Below are positions 1 through 7,962 of a stretch of 64,000 nucleotides of DNA, piece after piece. Origin of the DNA: Alteribacillus sp. YIM 98480. GTDB taxonomy: Bacteria > Bacillota > Bacilli > Bacillales > Marinococcaceae. The translations under genes were made by a program, and so were the position numbers. The notes under the pieces were generated by a model. The model made no database searches. It was not told the DNA's origin and saw only the letters and a list, made by a program, of their open reading frames with translations. Location of the stretch: contig NZ_VTOK01000005.1 in NCBI RefSeq assembly GCF_009765375.1, positions 158,937 through 222,936 of the forward strand. Direction: 5' to 3'. Position 1 is the first letter of the stretch, and the number at the start of each line of letters is the position of its first letter.

Positions 1-1
1 A

Positions 2-148
2 GATGTTAGGGAATGGACAGTTGATTGGGATTGGCTCTATGGAAGTCTGGATAATGGTGAATATCGGATAGTAAAAGATATATTGGATTTTAGGAAGGCG
101 GGGGACTATGATAAGTACGATTTGACAGCTGAGTTTACAGTAGATTAA
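2..148 (+). CDS. C-terminal fragment of an Ig-like domain protein (5' end outside window)
   Basis: An open frame runs from the window edge to a TAA at 146-148 (48 codons). The peptide contains WDWLYGSLDNGEYRIVK, followed by a short acidic stretch and a final EFTVD. The pattern W-x-W-L-Y-G, then GEYRIVK, then a beta strand at the end, is what I know from bacterial Ig-like (Big_14-type) domains at the C-terminus of Bacillus lipoproteins. Only the last strands are visible, so the rest of the protein and any signal peptide cannot be judged. No terminator is obvious in the 170 bases that follow. Confidence 0.6.
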   Translation, partial: DVREWTVDWDWLYGSLDNGEYRIVKDILDFRKAGDYDKYDLTAEFTVD

Positions 149-321
149 CCAAACAAAATGTATTAATACGAAGGTTGTGAAAGGCTGTACTTAAAGTAAC
201 GGGGTGCGTTAGTTGAAGAAGCCTAATATCTCTGGAGCCTACGTATTTTGACTACGCTGATACATTGCGTTTATTAAACGGGTCACTCCTTCAACATAGG
301 ATTGTTCGTCTGTAGAGTTGA

Positions 322-510
322 CTATTCTAGTTTTGTCCCAGCTTCATTCTTTTTCTCCATAATATCAACCTTAAACTTTAACATAGCTAAATATAAAAAA
401 GCGAAAAGCCATTTTAAAGGCTTCCCACTCATACATATATTTGTATGTACCATCATCTCTTCCGGAGCGGGAAACCCGCCATCCGGATATAGATGGTTAT
501 GCTGTTTCAT
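322..510 (-). CDS. Small hypothetical protein, 62 aa
   Basis: The ATG overlaps the TAA of the upstream HD-domain gene as TAATG, a classic translational-coupling arrangement. That is the main reason to believe this short frame. The product begins MKQHNHLYPDGGFPAPEE, has one moderately hydrophobic stretch (WLFAFLYLAML, about residues 34-44) and a charged C-terminus. I do not recognise the family. No strong independent ribosome site precedes the ATG, which fits coupling. It could be a chance frame. Confidence 0.4.
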   Translation of the reverse strand: MKQHNHLYPDGGFPAPEEMMVHTNICMSGKPLKWLFAFLYLAMLKFKVDIMEKKNEAGTKLE

Positions 511-1052
511 TATACTTCACTCGTTTGCTCATATGCTTGTGAAACTAATGCTTGGTCTATCATTTCGTCTAATTGTACAATTTTCTTTCTAGCTTTGCTG
601 TCAGAAATCTTTCGGTAGTGGTGGTTGCCAGATGGTTCTTCATCCATTTCGTCTGCGAGAGCTACAATTTGCTGCAATTGGCTGCGATACAGCTGTCCTT
701 CTGGTAAATAGGAATCCGTATGCAGCAAAACAGCAAGAGCGATTTCTTTTGCAATTTTCCGCTCTTCTCCAAGACGAATCAATAACTTGTGCGCTCGTTC
801 AGCACCTTTAATGGCATGAATGTCATTTTCTCTGTACAATTCAAAATCCCATTCACCGTTACGATACCAGGTGTAATGACCCATATCATGCAGAAAAGCA
901 GCCTTGACAGCAAGATCTGGATTTACTCCTTGTTGCTTTGCAAGCCGGAAAGCATGATAAGAGGCAGATATAGCATGAGCAAGTCCTGCTCTTTTTACAT
1001 ATTTTTGAGTAATTGGATGCTCAAATAGTTGTTCTAGCGTTACGCTTCTCAT
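510..1052 (-). CDS. HD-domain protein, predicted metal-dependent phosphohydrolase
   Basis: A protein of 180 aa. It carries the HD signature FLHDMGHYT in the first half, plus a preceding conserved His (GLAHAISASYHAFRL) and later His/Asp residues (LLHTDSYLPEGQ, ALADEMDEE) that fit the H...HD...D metal ligands of HD hydrolases. The substrate cannot be told from sequence; family members cleave phosphate esters of nucleotides or related compounds in the cytoplasm. The third codon ATG is preferred because it sits about six bases after AGGAGGG, while the first ATG directly abuts it. The 62-aa frame downstream appears coupled to it. Confidence 0.75.
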   Translation of the reverse strand: MRSVTLEQLFEHPITQKYVKRAGLAHAISASYHAFRLAKQQGVNPDLAVKAAFLHDMGHYTWYRNGEWDFELYRENDIHAIKGAERAHKLLIRLGEERKIAKEIALAVLLHTDSYLPEGQLYRSQLQQIVALADEMDEEPSGNHHYRKISDSKARKKIVQLDEMIDQALVSQAYEQTSEV

Positions 1053-1149
1053 TATCATCCCTCCTGCACTTTCTCTTTATGAATCTGAATTTATTCCTAC
1101 TATTATAACGATTCAACCGATGAAAAACAAGAGGGATAATCGTCTAAGT

Positions 1150-2913
1150 TTATATTTTAATGCGGTATTTTTTCCATTTTTCGTCCACTTTTTTAACGAT
1201 ATCCGGGTGCGGGTTTACTTCATCAGGATAGAAAGGTTTCATTCTTGCATCAATAATGATTGGACCTTTATAACGAATATTGTTTCTTAAAATGTCTGCT
1301 TCTGCATATAAATCATAGGAGGGATCAAAACGAGTAAAGGTCGTCCATAAAAAAGTACTTTGTGATTGAGCAATATCGGCATCGTCGGTCAAAAATACCA
1401 TTTGCCAATCAGACAATTGTTCTTTTGCGGTTTCGAGCAGATGGGAAGCGAAATGTTCATCCTCTTCATACGAAGTGCCGGAAAGAACAAGGCAGCCGCC
1501 GCAAAAAGGTTTGACTTTCGATATTCCTGGTATGCCGCCTCCTGTATATTCACGGCGTAATTCTCTCTTTGGTTTTCCTAAGCCGGTCATAATTGCTTTT
1601 GACCCCACATTAAATTTACGCCCGGTATAATCGAGTGTATCCATTGATGTATCATTTAAGATAAGTAGATCACGTTCCGGTTGAAACCGTTCGAGTACCG
1701 CTTCCATTAATTGTTTAAATTGAGCAAGCTCAACGGTTTTATCAGTAACCATTAAAAATTTCGTTAACGTCAGCTGGCCTTCACCCATAATCCGCAGAGC
1801 ATGAGCAAGTCCTTCTTTGTAATAAGATTCACGAACTACTGCTCCTGCCAGAGAATGAAAGCCTGTTTCTCCGTACGTCCAAAGGTCTTTTACGCCATTC
1901 ATCACGACAGGGAAAATCGGACTCATTAAGCGCTGCAAGTATTCGCCGATAAAATAATCTTCTTGACGAGGCTTTCCTACAATGGTTGCTGGATAAATCG
2001 CGTCTTTTCGCCTCCACATTTTCCGTACTTGAAAAACGGGAAAATCATGGGCAAGCGAGTAATATCCATAATGGTCTCCAAATGGTCCTTCTGGTTCGCG
2101 AATGTGCGGCGGCACCTCTCCTCCAAAAGCAAATTCAGCTTCAGCCAGTAAGTGATGAGGGTGATCTGGCACCTCTGTCATTGGAAGCTTGTCATCAAGC
2201 AGCAAAGATCCAAATAAGAGCTCTGGAACAGCTTCTGGAAGAGGTGCAATCGCAGATACAATTAATGCCGGCGGCCCTCCAATAAATAGAGTTACAGGAA
2301 GCGCTTCATTTTTTTGCTCGGCCACATGGTGGTGGAATCCGCCGCCTTTATGAATCTGCCAGTGCATTCCAGTCTTTTTAGGCTCTTTGATCTCAATACG
2401 GTACATGCCAAGGTTATGTTCGTTTTCATCCGGGTGCTCCGTATAAACGAGCGGCAGTGTAACAAATGGATTGCTGTCATGCTGCCACGTAGTAAGAGCT
2501 GGAAGGTCTTGCATACTGAAAGATTTTGTTTCTATTTGACGAACAGGAGATTTGCTTTTCGGGAGATTTTTCATTCCCATCCGCATAAGCTGTTTAAAAA
2601 GACTCTTTTCCTGCCACATCGCTTTAGGAGTTGGAGGAACAAGTGTATCCATGGCGCTTACTGCTTGTTTAACAAACGCTTCCGGTTTTGGTCCAAACGC
2701 CATATCTACTCGGCGCGGGGTTCCAAATAAATTTGTGACAACTGGAGTTTTTGAACCTTTTACATTCGTAAATAAAAGGGCAGGACCTTGTTCGTCAATC
2801 ACCCTTCTATGTATTTCCGGAATTTCTAGATAAGGATCGGTTTCTGTTTTTATTTCAACGATTTCTTTTTCTTTTTTTAATTGTTTAATGAATGAACGTA
2901 AGTTGTGATGCAC
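1150..2913 (-). CDS. UbiD-family decarboxylase (prenylated-FMN dependent)
   Basis: The 587-aa protein matches the UbiD family along its length. Visible blocks are GMYRIEI and TGMHWQIHKGGGFHHH (cofactor and metal region), EPEGPFGDHYGYYS (the acidic catalytic stretch) and VGKPRQEDYFIGE. UbiD enzymes reversibly decarboxylate aromatic or alpha,beta-unsaturated acids using prenylated FMN and Mn/K. This is the long form of roughly 590 residues, clearly longer than BsdC-type proteins near 470. No ubiX or small BsdD partner lies next to it, so the prenyltransferase must be elsewhere. The GTG start has GGAGGG eight bases upstream. It appears to be a single-gene unit; the substrate is unknown, with menaquinone- or phenolic-acid-type roles both possible. 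Confidence 0.85.
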   Translation of the reverse strand: MHHNLRSFIKQLKKEKEIVEIKTETDPYLEIPEIHRRVIDEQGPALLFTNVKGSKTPVVTNLFGTPRRVDMAFGPKPEAFVKQAVSAMDTLVPPTPKAMWQEKSLFKQLMRMGMKNLPKSKSPVRQIETKSFSMQDLPALTTWQHDSNPFVTLPLVYTEHPDENEHNLGMYRIEIKEPKKTGMHWQIHKGGGFHHHVAEQKNEALPVTLFIGGPPALIVSAIAPLPEAVPELLFGSLLLDDKLPMTEVPDHPHHLLAEAEFAFGGEVPPHIREPEGPFGDHYGYYSLAHDFPVFQVRKMWRRKDAIYPATIVGKPRQEDYFIGEYLQRLMSPIFPVVMNGVKDLWTYGETGFHSLAGAVVRESYYKEGLAHALRIMGEGQLTLTKFLMVTDKTVELAQFKQLMEAVLERFQPERDLLILNDTSMDTLDYTGRKFNVGSKAIMTGLGKPKRELRREYTGGGIPGISKVKPFCGGCLVLSGTSYEEDEHFASHLLETAKEQLSDWQMVFLTDDADIAQSQSTFLWTTFTRFDPSYDLYAEADILRNNIRYKGPIIIDARMKPFYPDEVNPHPDIVKKVDEKWKKYRIKI

Positions 2914-3190
2914 CAGTATTCCCTCCGATTCAACTCAAGATGACATAAGTAAAGTATAAAGAAGTTGGGATTCAAAGTATATGAATAAGCTGTGAAGAAA
3001 GCAGGAAAATAGAAAAGTTAAAAAACTTTCCATTTTTTACTCTGGAACTATTGGTGAAAATTGTTATTCTATGTATAATTTGAGATAGAAAGATTACAAA
3101 TTCAATACATAGATTTCAAAAAGTGTGAAAAAATATGTGTTTTTTGTGTGAAAATATAAATGGAAATTATTTGAAAGAGAGCTGGGGGAA

Positions 3191-4393
3191 ATGAAAAGAT
3201 TTTTAATGGCATTCGGTGCTGTATGTGTCGCAGCTGGCGGTTTTTTTCTAACAAATGATACACAGGGAGAAGAACATAAAACAATTACATATCATTCCCA
3301 CAAAAAGACAATGGAAATGAATAAAGATATAGAAGAAAATATGTCACGATTTTATTATGACAGCGGTTACGATTTTAGCTATCCTGAAGATGGGGTGCGA
3401 GGCATTTACGTGACAGGGCATTCTGCAGGGGGGGAGCGTTTTCAAAGATTAGTTGATCTTATAGATTCCACTGATCTCAATGCAATGGTTATCGATATAA
3501 AAGATGATTACGGCAATTTAACATTTGATCCGCAAGATGAAGTAGACCTGCCAAACATAGGAAAAAATATGATCAGTGACCCGGTTCAATTAATGGATGC
3601 TTTAGAAGAAAATGAGATTTATCCAATTGCTCGTATTGTCGTTTTTAAAGACACTGTTTTGGCAGAAGATAATCCAGACTGGTCGTTTAAAGAAAACGGA
3701 AACGTATGGAAAAATGGAAAAGGCGAAGCATTTGTCAATCCTTACGTGAAAGATGTTTGGGAATACAACGTAAAAATCGCAAAAGAAGCGGCAAAACTCG
3801 GTTTTAAAGAAATCCAATTTGACTATGTCCGTTTTCCAGAAGGGTTTGAAAAGCGTGATGAAGTCCTTGATTATTCTAGAGGCGACTTTGGGAAAGAAGG
3901 AAATAATATACAACAGCGAGTGACAGCGGTTACCAAATTTGTAGAATACGCTCGTGAAGAACTGCAAAACGAATTTGATGTTGATGTATCGGTTGATATA
4001 TTTGGTTATTCGGCTACGCTGGATGAAGCGCCAGGAATTGGGCAGAACTTCTCCAAAATATCCGATAATGTAGATATTATTTCATCCATGATTTATCCGA
4101 GTCACTGGACACCATATTTTGGTATTGATAAACCAGATCTTCATCCGTATGAGTTAACGAAAGAATACGCAAAGGTAGAAAATGAAGTGCTGGGCGATCT
4201 CGAAAATCCACCTGAGTCAAGACCGTGGATTCAAGATTTCACCGCAAGCTGGCTGGGGTCTGGAAATTATAAACCATATGGCGTGGAAGAAGTCGAAGAG
4301 CAAATCAAAGCTTTAAATGAACAAGATATCGACGAATTCCTATTGTGGAATGCTAATAACAATTATACGGAGGGCGTTGATTACACCCCGTAA
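3191..4393 (+). CDS. Secreted putative glycoside hydrolase (DUF4015-type)
   Basis: A protein of 400 aa with an N-terminal signal peptide: MKRF, then a hydrophobic core to about residue 21, cut probably near TNDTQGEE. The body starts with VRGIYVTGHSAGGERFQRLVDLI and continues with VIDIKDDYGNLTF, RIVVFKDTVLA, EIQFDYVRFPEG, DIFGYSA and SSMIYPSHW. This series of strand-end motifs is that of the TIM-barrel glycoside-hydrolase-like DUF4015 family. Asp and Tyr/Arg of FDYVRFP are typical conserved active-site positions. It is predicted to act outside the cell on a polysaccharide, perhaps the cell's own wall. GGGGG precedes the ATG. A hairpin terminator follows the stop. Confidence 0.8.
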   Translation: MKRFLMAFGAVCVAAGGFFLTNDTQGEEHKTITYHSHKKTMEMNKDIEENMSRFYYDSGYDFSYPEDGVRGIYVTGHSAGGERFQRLVDLIDSTDLNAMVIDIKDDYGNLTFDPQDEVDLPNIGKNMISDPVQLMDALEENEIYPIARIVVFKDTVLAEDNPDWSFKENGNVWKNGKGEAFVNPYVKDVWEYNVKIAKEAAKLGFKEIQFDYVRFPEGFEKRDEVLDYSRGDFGKEGNNIQQRVTAVTKFVEYAREELQNEFDVDVSVDIFGYSATLDEAPGIGQNFSKISDNVDIISSMIYPSHWTPYFGIDKPDLHPYELTKEYAKVENEVLGDLENPPESRPWIQDFTASWLGSGNYKPYGVEEVEEQIKALNEQDIDEFLLWNANNNYTEGVDYTP

Positions 4394-4403
4394 ATCATGT
4401 AGA

Positions 4404-4440
4404 AAGAGCTGTTTCTGACTTGTAGGAACAGCTCTTCTTA
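4404..4440 (+). terminator. Rho-independent terminator after the DUF4015 gene
   Basis: Inverted repeat AAGAGCTGTTTC / GGAACAGCTCTT with a nine-base loop, followed by CTTA. The T-tract is short, so efficiency is uncertain. Confidence 0.55.
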
Positions 4441-4444
4441 CTGG

Positions 4445-4660
4445 GTAAGAAATTATAAATATTTGGCGTTTTTGATGTCTAGCTTAAGCGCCCAGCCGCT
4501 CGGGGTTTCTTCCCTTTCGACTCCGGGCCGCAGGCGACCCTGCGCGAAAGCTCCAGAACCTGTCGCGGGCTCCCAGGATGGGAGTCAGTTCGGCGTTGTC
4601 ACAGGACGTGACGCTCGGAGCCGAACTTCCTTCTTTCAGGGCGCTTGCGCTTTTCTTATG
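4445..4660 (+). repeat. Family A modular intergenic repeat, copy A1
   Basis: Starts with TAAGAAATTATAAATA, then TTGGCGTTTTTGATGTCTAGC, and ends with GGGCGCTTGCGCTTTTCTTA. The interior carries the module CTCCGGGCCGCAGGCGACC and a hairpin whose arms AGTTCGGC and GCCGAACT enclose GTCAC/GTGAC. The outer ends form a short inverted repeat (TAAGAAA / TTTTCTTA). Similar copies lie near 26.1, 36.5, 51.8 and 63.8 kb. Frames that cross it are repeat shadows, not genes. Confidence 0.85.
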
Positions 4661-4801
4661 GACTTGTGCATGCAAATACGATCCACAGGCAAAGCTAATT
4701 GTAAATAATCGATCGAGATCAAAATTGAACAACGAAGAACAAGAGTTACAATCAGGCAGTATTCGTTTTATAATAGAAGAAATACAATAACGGAGGTTCC
4801 A

Positions 4802-5365
4802 ATGACTAGAACAAACTGGTACGAAAAATTGAGTCAATACTTTCCGGTAGAAGAGATGAAATCAAAAGAGCACATGGAGCTTTTGCTTGAAGAAAAAGGA
4901 GACGTTTACCACAAAGATGAAGGGCCTCATCACGTGGTAATGTATGTGGAAACAGAAGAGTTTATCTTTATTGACTATCTGTTTGTCTCGAAAGAATCAC
5001 GTGGGCAAGGGCTCGGCCAAAAAATTATTGACCAGCTAAAAACAAAGAAGAAGCCGATCATTCTAGAAGTGGAGCCGCTTGATTATGATGATACAGACAC
5101 AGAGAAACGATTGAGATTTTATCAGCGGAGCGGATTCAAACATGCATCATCGATTGGTTATACCCGAAAATCTCTTGCCACAAATGAAGAAAACACTTTA
5201 GAAATATTATATTGGTCGCCTGAAAACGAATCCGAAGAAAGTATTTATGAAAAAATGAAGCACACGTATAAAAATATTCATACGTATAAAGATAAAGAAC
5301 TATACGGCCAATCTTATCAAAAAGTAGATGAGGTATTATCGTACAACGAACAAGAAGAAGCTTAA
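4802..5365 (+). CDS. yjbC: GNAT-family N-acetyltransferase YjbC
   Basis: A protein of 187 aa. The GNAT core is visible as FIFIDYLFVSKESRGQGLG, where RGQGLG is the acetyl-CoA pyrophosphate loop, followed by ILEVEPLDY and RLRFYQRSGFK. It lies directly upstream of spx exactly as yjbC does in Bacillus subtilis, where the two genes are partly co-transcribed. The substrate is not established. ATG is preceded by CGGAGG. Here a family A repeat and a 45-aa gene flank it, and a strong terminator separates it from spx, so co-transcription with spx may be weaker than in B. subtilis. Confidence 0.88.
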   Translation: MTRTNWYEKLSQYFPVEEMKSKEHMELLLEEKGDVYHKDEGPHHVVMYVETEEFIFIDYLFVSKESRGQGLGQKIIDQLKTKKKPIILEVEPLDYDDTDTEKRLRFYQRSGFKHASSIGYTRKSLATNEENTLEILYWSPENESEESIYEKMKHTYKNIHTYKDKELYGQSYQKVDEVLSYNEQEEA

Positions 5366-5415
5366 ATGCACTTGTTTTTCCCAGTAATGAGACCTTACCT
5401 GAAGGAGGGTAAATC

Positions 5416-5553
5416 ATGAAAAACAAAGAAAAGCACAAGCGTAAGAAAAAGCGTGAAGTTTTAAAAGAATTACTCCGAAAGAACTTAAAGGATTGGAATA
5501 AACTTCCACACCCAAACAATGGTTCAGCCACTTCTTCAAAAACATCTGCCTGA
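5416..5553 (+). CDS. Small basic protein, 45 aa
   Basis: ATG at 5416 follows a strong AGGAGGG at ideal spacing; the frame closes with TGA at 5551. The product is very basic in its first half (MKNKEKHKRKKKREVLKELL), helical by composition, with a short Ser/Thr tail. It probably shares the yjbC transcript, since only about 50 bases separate them and the terminator follows this gene. I do not recognise a family; nucleic-acid or ribosome binding would suit the charge but is a guess. Confidence 0.6.
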   Translation: MKNKEKHKRKKKREVLKELLRKNLKDWNKLPHPNNGSATSSKTSA

Positions 5554-5569
5554 CCTTGTGTTTTCATCA

Positions 5570-5613
5570 ATCAGACCCAGTTTCTTTAAAATGAAACTGG
5601 GTCTGATATTTTC
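5570..5613 (+). terminator. Strong terminator after yjbC and the 45-aa gene
   Basis: Perfect 15-bp stem ATCAGACCCAGTTTC / GAAACTGGGTCTGAT with an eight-base loop, followed by ATTTTCATTTT. Confidence 0.9.
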
Positions 5614-5632
5614 ATTTTCTAGAAAATAATAT

Positions 5633-5672
5633 TTTTTGGCGTCTAGCTTTAGCACTAGCCCCCGCGAGCATA
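5633..5672 (+). repeat. Degenerate family A head fragment
   Basis: TTTTTTGGCGTCTAGC followed by TTTAGCACTAGCC resembles the start of family A copies (TTGGCG...GTCTAGC...AGCGCCCAGCC) with an internal deletion. Too short to be certain. The rest of the 5554-5988 gap holds only the terminator and the spx promoter region. Confidence 0.35.
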
Positions 5673-5866
5673 CTTATGAAAATGTCACAAACTTTTCACA
5701 TTTTGGAATAAAAAAAGGTTTTATCATTGAAAAATGAAGGAATGAGAAAACAAAAGAAAGAATGAAATAGGTGAAAGGCCCTTGTGTACCATAACTATCC
5801 TCTTTACATAGGGAGAAATCGGGATTGAAAAGATGTTGGATAAACAAAAACGATTTTTGAAAACTC

Positions 5867-5895
5867 TTTTCAAATTAGAATAATTATTGTATAAT
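5867..5895 (+). promoter_or_regulatory. Candidate sigma-A promoter of spx
   Basis: A perfect -10 TATAAT (5890-5895) stands 17 bases after TTTTCA (5867-5872), a poor -35. It lies about 95 bases upstream of the spx start, leaving a leader with no other obvious signal. In Bacillus, spx has several promoters; others may lie further upstream. Confidence 0.5.
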
Positions 5896-5988
5896 TACAA
5901 GTGTAACAAGCTGAGAGTATTCACATTAATAAATATAGATCGTTTTATCTTTGTGTTTGTATGAATAGGAAGGGAGAGATTGATCCAT

Positions 5989-6384
5989 ATGGTTACTTTG
6001 CTAACATCTCCGAGCTGCACCTCTTGCCGAAAAGCTAAAGCGTGGCTTGAAGAACATGAGATTCCTTTTGAAGAGCGTAATATTTTTGCGGAACCCTTAA
6101 GTGTCGATGAAGTCAAAGAAATTATTAGACTGACAGAAGATGGCACTGATGAGATCGTATCAAAACGCTCGAAAGTCTTCCAAGAGTTAAATGTTGAACT
6201 TGAAAACCTTCCGCTGCAGCGTTTGTTTGAGCTGATCAGCGAGCACCCAGGATTGCTTCGCCGTCCTATTATTTTTGATGAGAAGCGTTTACAAGTTGGG
6301 TACAATGAAGCGGAAATCCGCCGTTTCCTGCCTCGGAAAGTGCGCACATTTAATTTAATGGAAGCACAAAAACTAGTTAACTAA
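5989..6384 (+). CDS. spx: Transcriptional regulator Spx
   Basis: A 131-aa ArsC-fold protein, the usual Spx length. The redox switch CTSC is at residues 10-13, and RRPII and FLPRKVR are the conserved blocks toward the C-terminus. Spx binds the RNA polymerase alpha C-terminal domain and redirects transcription during disulfide and heat stress; its level is set by ClpXP with the adaptor SpxH. The ATG at 5989 is chosen over an in-frame TTG three codons earlier because GGGAGAG is correctly spaced and the protein then begins [10 protein letters not shown] as in other Spx proteins. spxH lies about 5 kb downstream. A family B repeat lies between its stop and the next terminator. Confidence 0.97.
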   Translation: MVTLLTSPSCTSCRKAKAWLEEHEIPFEERNIFAEPLSVDEVKEIIRLTEDGTDEIVSKRSKVFQELNVELENLPLQRLFELISEHPGLLRRPIIFDEKRLQVGYNEAEIRRFLPRKVRTFNLMEAQKLVN

Positions 6385-6445
6385 TTCGTAAAAGATACGA
6401 ATAAATTAAAATGTACACTTGAATCAATTTCATAATTGTGATTTT

Positions 6446-6684
6446 GATTATTAAAAACGAACATTCTATCGAGTGTAGCGGAAGGCGGTGACTCCTGCGG
6501 GATAACCTTGAGCTGAAGACCTTGCAGGCATCTTGCTGCCGAGGAGGCTGAAGCCAAGCCTGCCGCAAAGAAGCCACTACGATAACGAACAAAGAGTTGG
6601 AGGAGATGCCGCGCTTGTGCCCCAAGGGTGAATGCGTTCGTCTGAAGCTAAAATTGAATGATAATGTAATGTTCGTTTATAATC
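6446..6684 (+). repeat. Family B MITE-like element, copy B1
   Basis: A 239-bp element bounded by inverted ends: left GATTATTAAAAACGAACATT, right AATGTTCGTTTATAATC, with an exact AAACGAACATT core. The interior contains GCGGAAGGCGGTGACTCCTG, a motif I know from intergenic repeats of many Bacillaceae, then GAGGAGGCTGAAGCCAAGCC and GCCGCGCTTGTGCCCC. An inverted second copy is at 56.8 kb. It codes for nothing, so any movement would need a transposase from elsewhere. It sits between spx and the next terminator. Confidence 0.8.
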
Positions 6685-6727
6685 ATATAGAAATGGATTA
6701 TGAAATTCATTCACTTAGATGAAAATT

Positions 6728-6763
6728 AAAACTTCTACTTTTTTCCATTCAGTAGAAGTTTTT
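6728..6763 (+). terminator. Terminator downstream of spx and repeat B1
   Basis: Stem AAAACTTCTACT / AGTAGAAGTTTT followed by TTTCTGTTTTTTT. It is the first plausible terminator after spx, 345 bases beyond its stop codon. From here to mecA (7125) I see no gene, only A/T-rich sequence with TTCCTTGA-containing short repeats near 6868-6895. Confidence 0.8.
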
Positions 6764-7124
6764 CTGTTTTTTTAACGTTTAATGCTTGTTATTCTTCTAT
6801 TGGTATCATAAGATAGGATAAAACATTCATTTTTTGTTTAAGGTAAGGGGTAGTAAGTTGTGTTTTTCCTTGACAACTTGTGTTCTTTCCTTGAGAATTA
6901 GTTTTTAATAGCAGGATTGACCGCGTTTTCTCTTTCAGACGCTCCGCTCCCTCATAAAATCATCGGCGGGATGAGCATTAGTCCTTAACAACCTTATTCT
7001 TATCGTATACAATAATAGTAATACCGACGATAAGATTATAGTTGCCCGTCTAAGGGTATGTTCTTAATAAAGAGAGAGAACTTGGAAGCGGTATCCACCT
7101 TACCTTCAAAGGAGGGAGAAAATC

Positions 7125-7796
7125 GTGGAAATCGAGAGAATTAATGAGTCGACGGTCAAATTTTATATCACGTATAAAGATATAGAAGATAGAGGATTTG
7201 ATCGGGATGAGATTTGGTACAATCGTGAACGTGGAGAAGAATTGTTTTTTGAAATGATTAATGAAGCGCATGATCGTGAGAACTTTGAAATTGAAGGACC
7301 TTTGTGGATTCAAGTGCAAGCCATGGATAACGGGATGGAAATTGTAGTTACGCGCGGCCAGATTTCAGATGGCAATGTGAAGCTTGAAATTCCTGTCTCC
7401 CAAAATAAAGGAGAAGACATGCCTGTAGATGATAACATTGTAGATATGCTTGATGAACAATTCCGTTCTTCTCAAAAATCCAGGCAGGCAAATGGCAACC
7501 AGGACACCGAAGAACTCGAAATTGTCATTTCCTTTTCAGACTTTGAGGATTTACTGGCACTAAGTAATGCATTTCTGGCTGAAAATGTCCAAAACGAAAT
7601 TTACCATTTTGAAGGAAATTATTACCTTTACTTGATGTTTGATAACCATTACACAGAAGATGAACAAGACGACATGGTTAGTCATGTATTAGAATATGGG
7701 GAAGAATCAGATGTATCCATTTTCCGTATCCGTGAGTACGGAAAAACCGTTGCGGCTTCCAAAGGATTGGAAACGCTGCGTGAAAATTTCTCCTAA
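7125..7796 (+). CDS. mecA: ClpC adaptor protein MecA
   Basis: A protein of 223 aa, close to the usual length. It begins MEIERINESTVKFYIT with the conserved FDRDEIWYNRERGEELFFEM block, then an N-terminal domain ending VTRGQ, a variable acidic linker (residues about 85-125) and a C-terminal domain with VISFSDFEDLLALS and YLYLMFDNHYTE. The N-domain binds targets such as ComK, and the C-domain binds and assembles ClpC for proteolysis by ClpP. The GTG start has AAGGAGGGA eight bases upstream. A terminator follows directly, so it is probably monocistronic. The position between spx and coiA matches B. subtilis. Confidence 0.96.
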   Translation: MEIERINESTVKFYITYKDIEDRGFDRDEIWYNRERGEELFFEMINEAHDRENFEIEGPLWIQVQAMDNGMEIVVTRGQISDGNVKLEIPVSQNKGEDMPVDDNIVDMLDEQFRSSQKSRQANGNQDTEELEIVISFSDFEDLLALSNAFLAENVQNEIYHFEGNYYLYLMFDNHYTEDEQDDMVSHVLEYGEESDVSIFRIREYGKTVAASKGLETLRENFS

Positions 7797-7810
7797 TAAA
7801 ATAGTAACTG

Positions 7811-7838
7811 CCGGCTCCCATCAGGGGCTGGTTTTTTT
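7811..7838 (+). terminator. mecA terminator
   Basis: CCGGCTCC / GGGGCTGG stem with G-U pairs and a five-base loop, followed by seven T. Confidence 0.85.
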
Positions 7839-7962
7839 ATCGTTAAAGGAAAGTTTAACTTTGTTAAAGGGAAAAAGTATAAGTGAAACTACAATTTTTA
7901 AGATTTTAAAAAAGGAAATGGTGTAAGTGTGAAGAAGAAATTATAAAAGAAAGGAGGTTGAC

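Noticed and set aside
302..592. 96-codon plus-strand frame
   Set aside because: Opposite the HD gene and its coupled 62-aa frame; no ribosome site and no recognisable protein features.
5905..5930. CTGAGAGTATTC resembling part of a TPP riboswitch
   Set aside because: The remaining conserved blocks are absent and the downstream gene is spx.
7696..7926. 76-codon frame overlapping the end of mecA
   Set aside because: Runs through the mecA terminator in another phase; no ribosome site.
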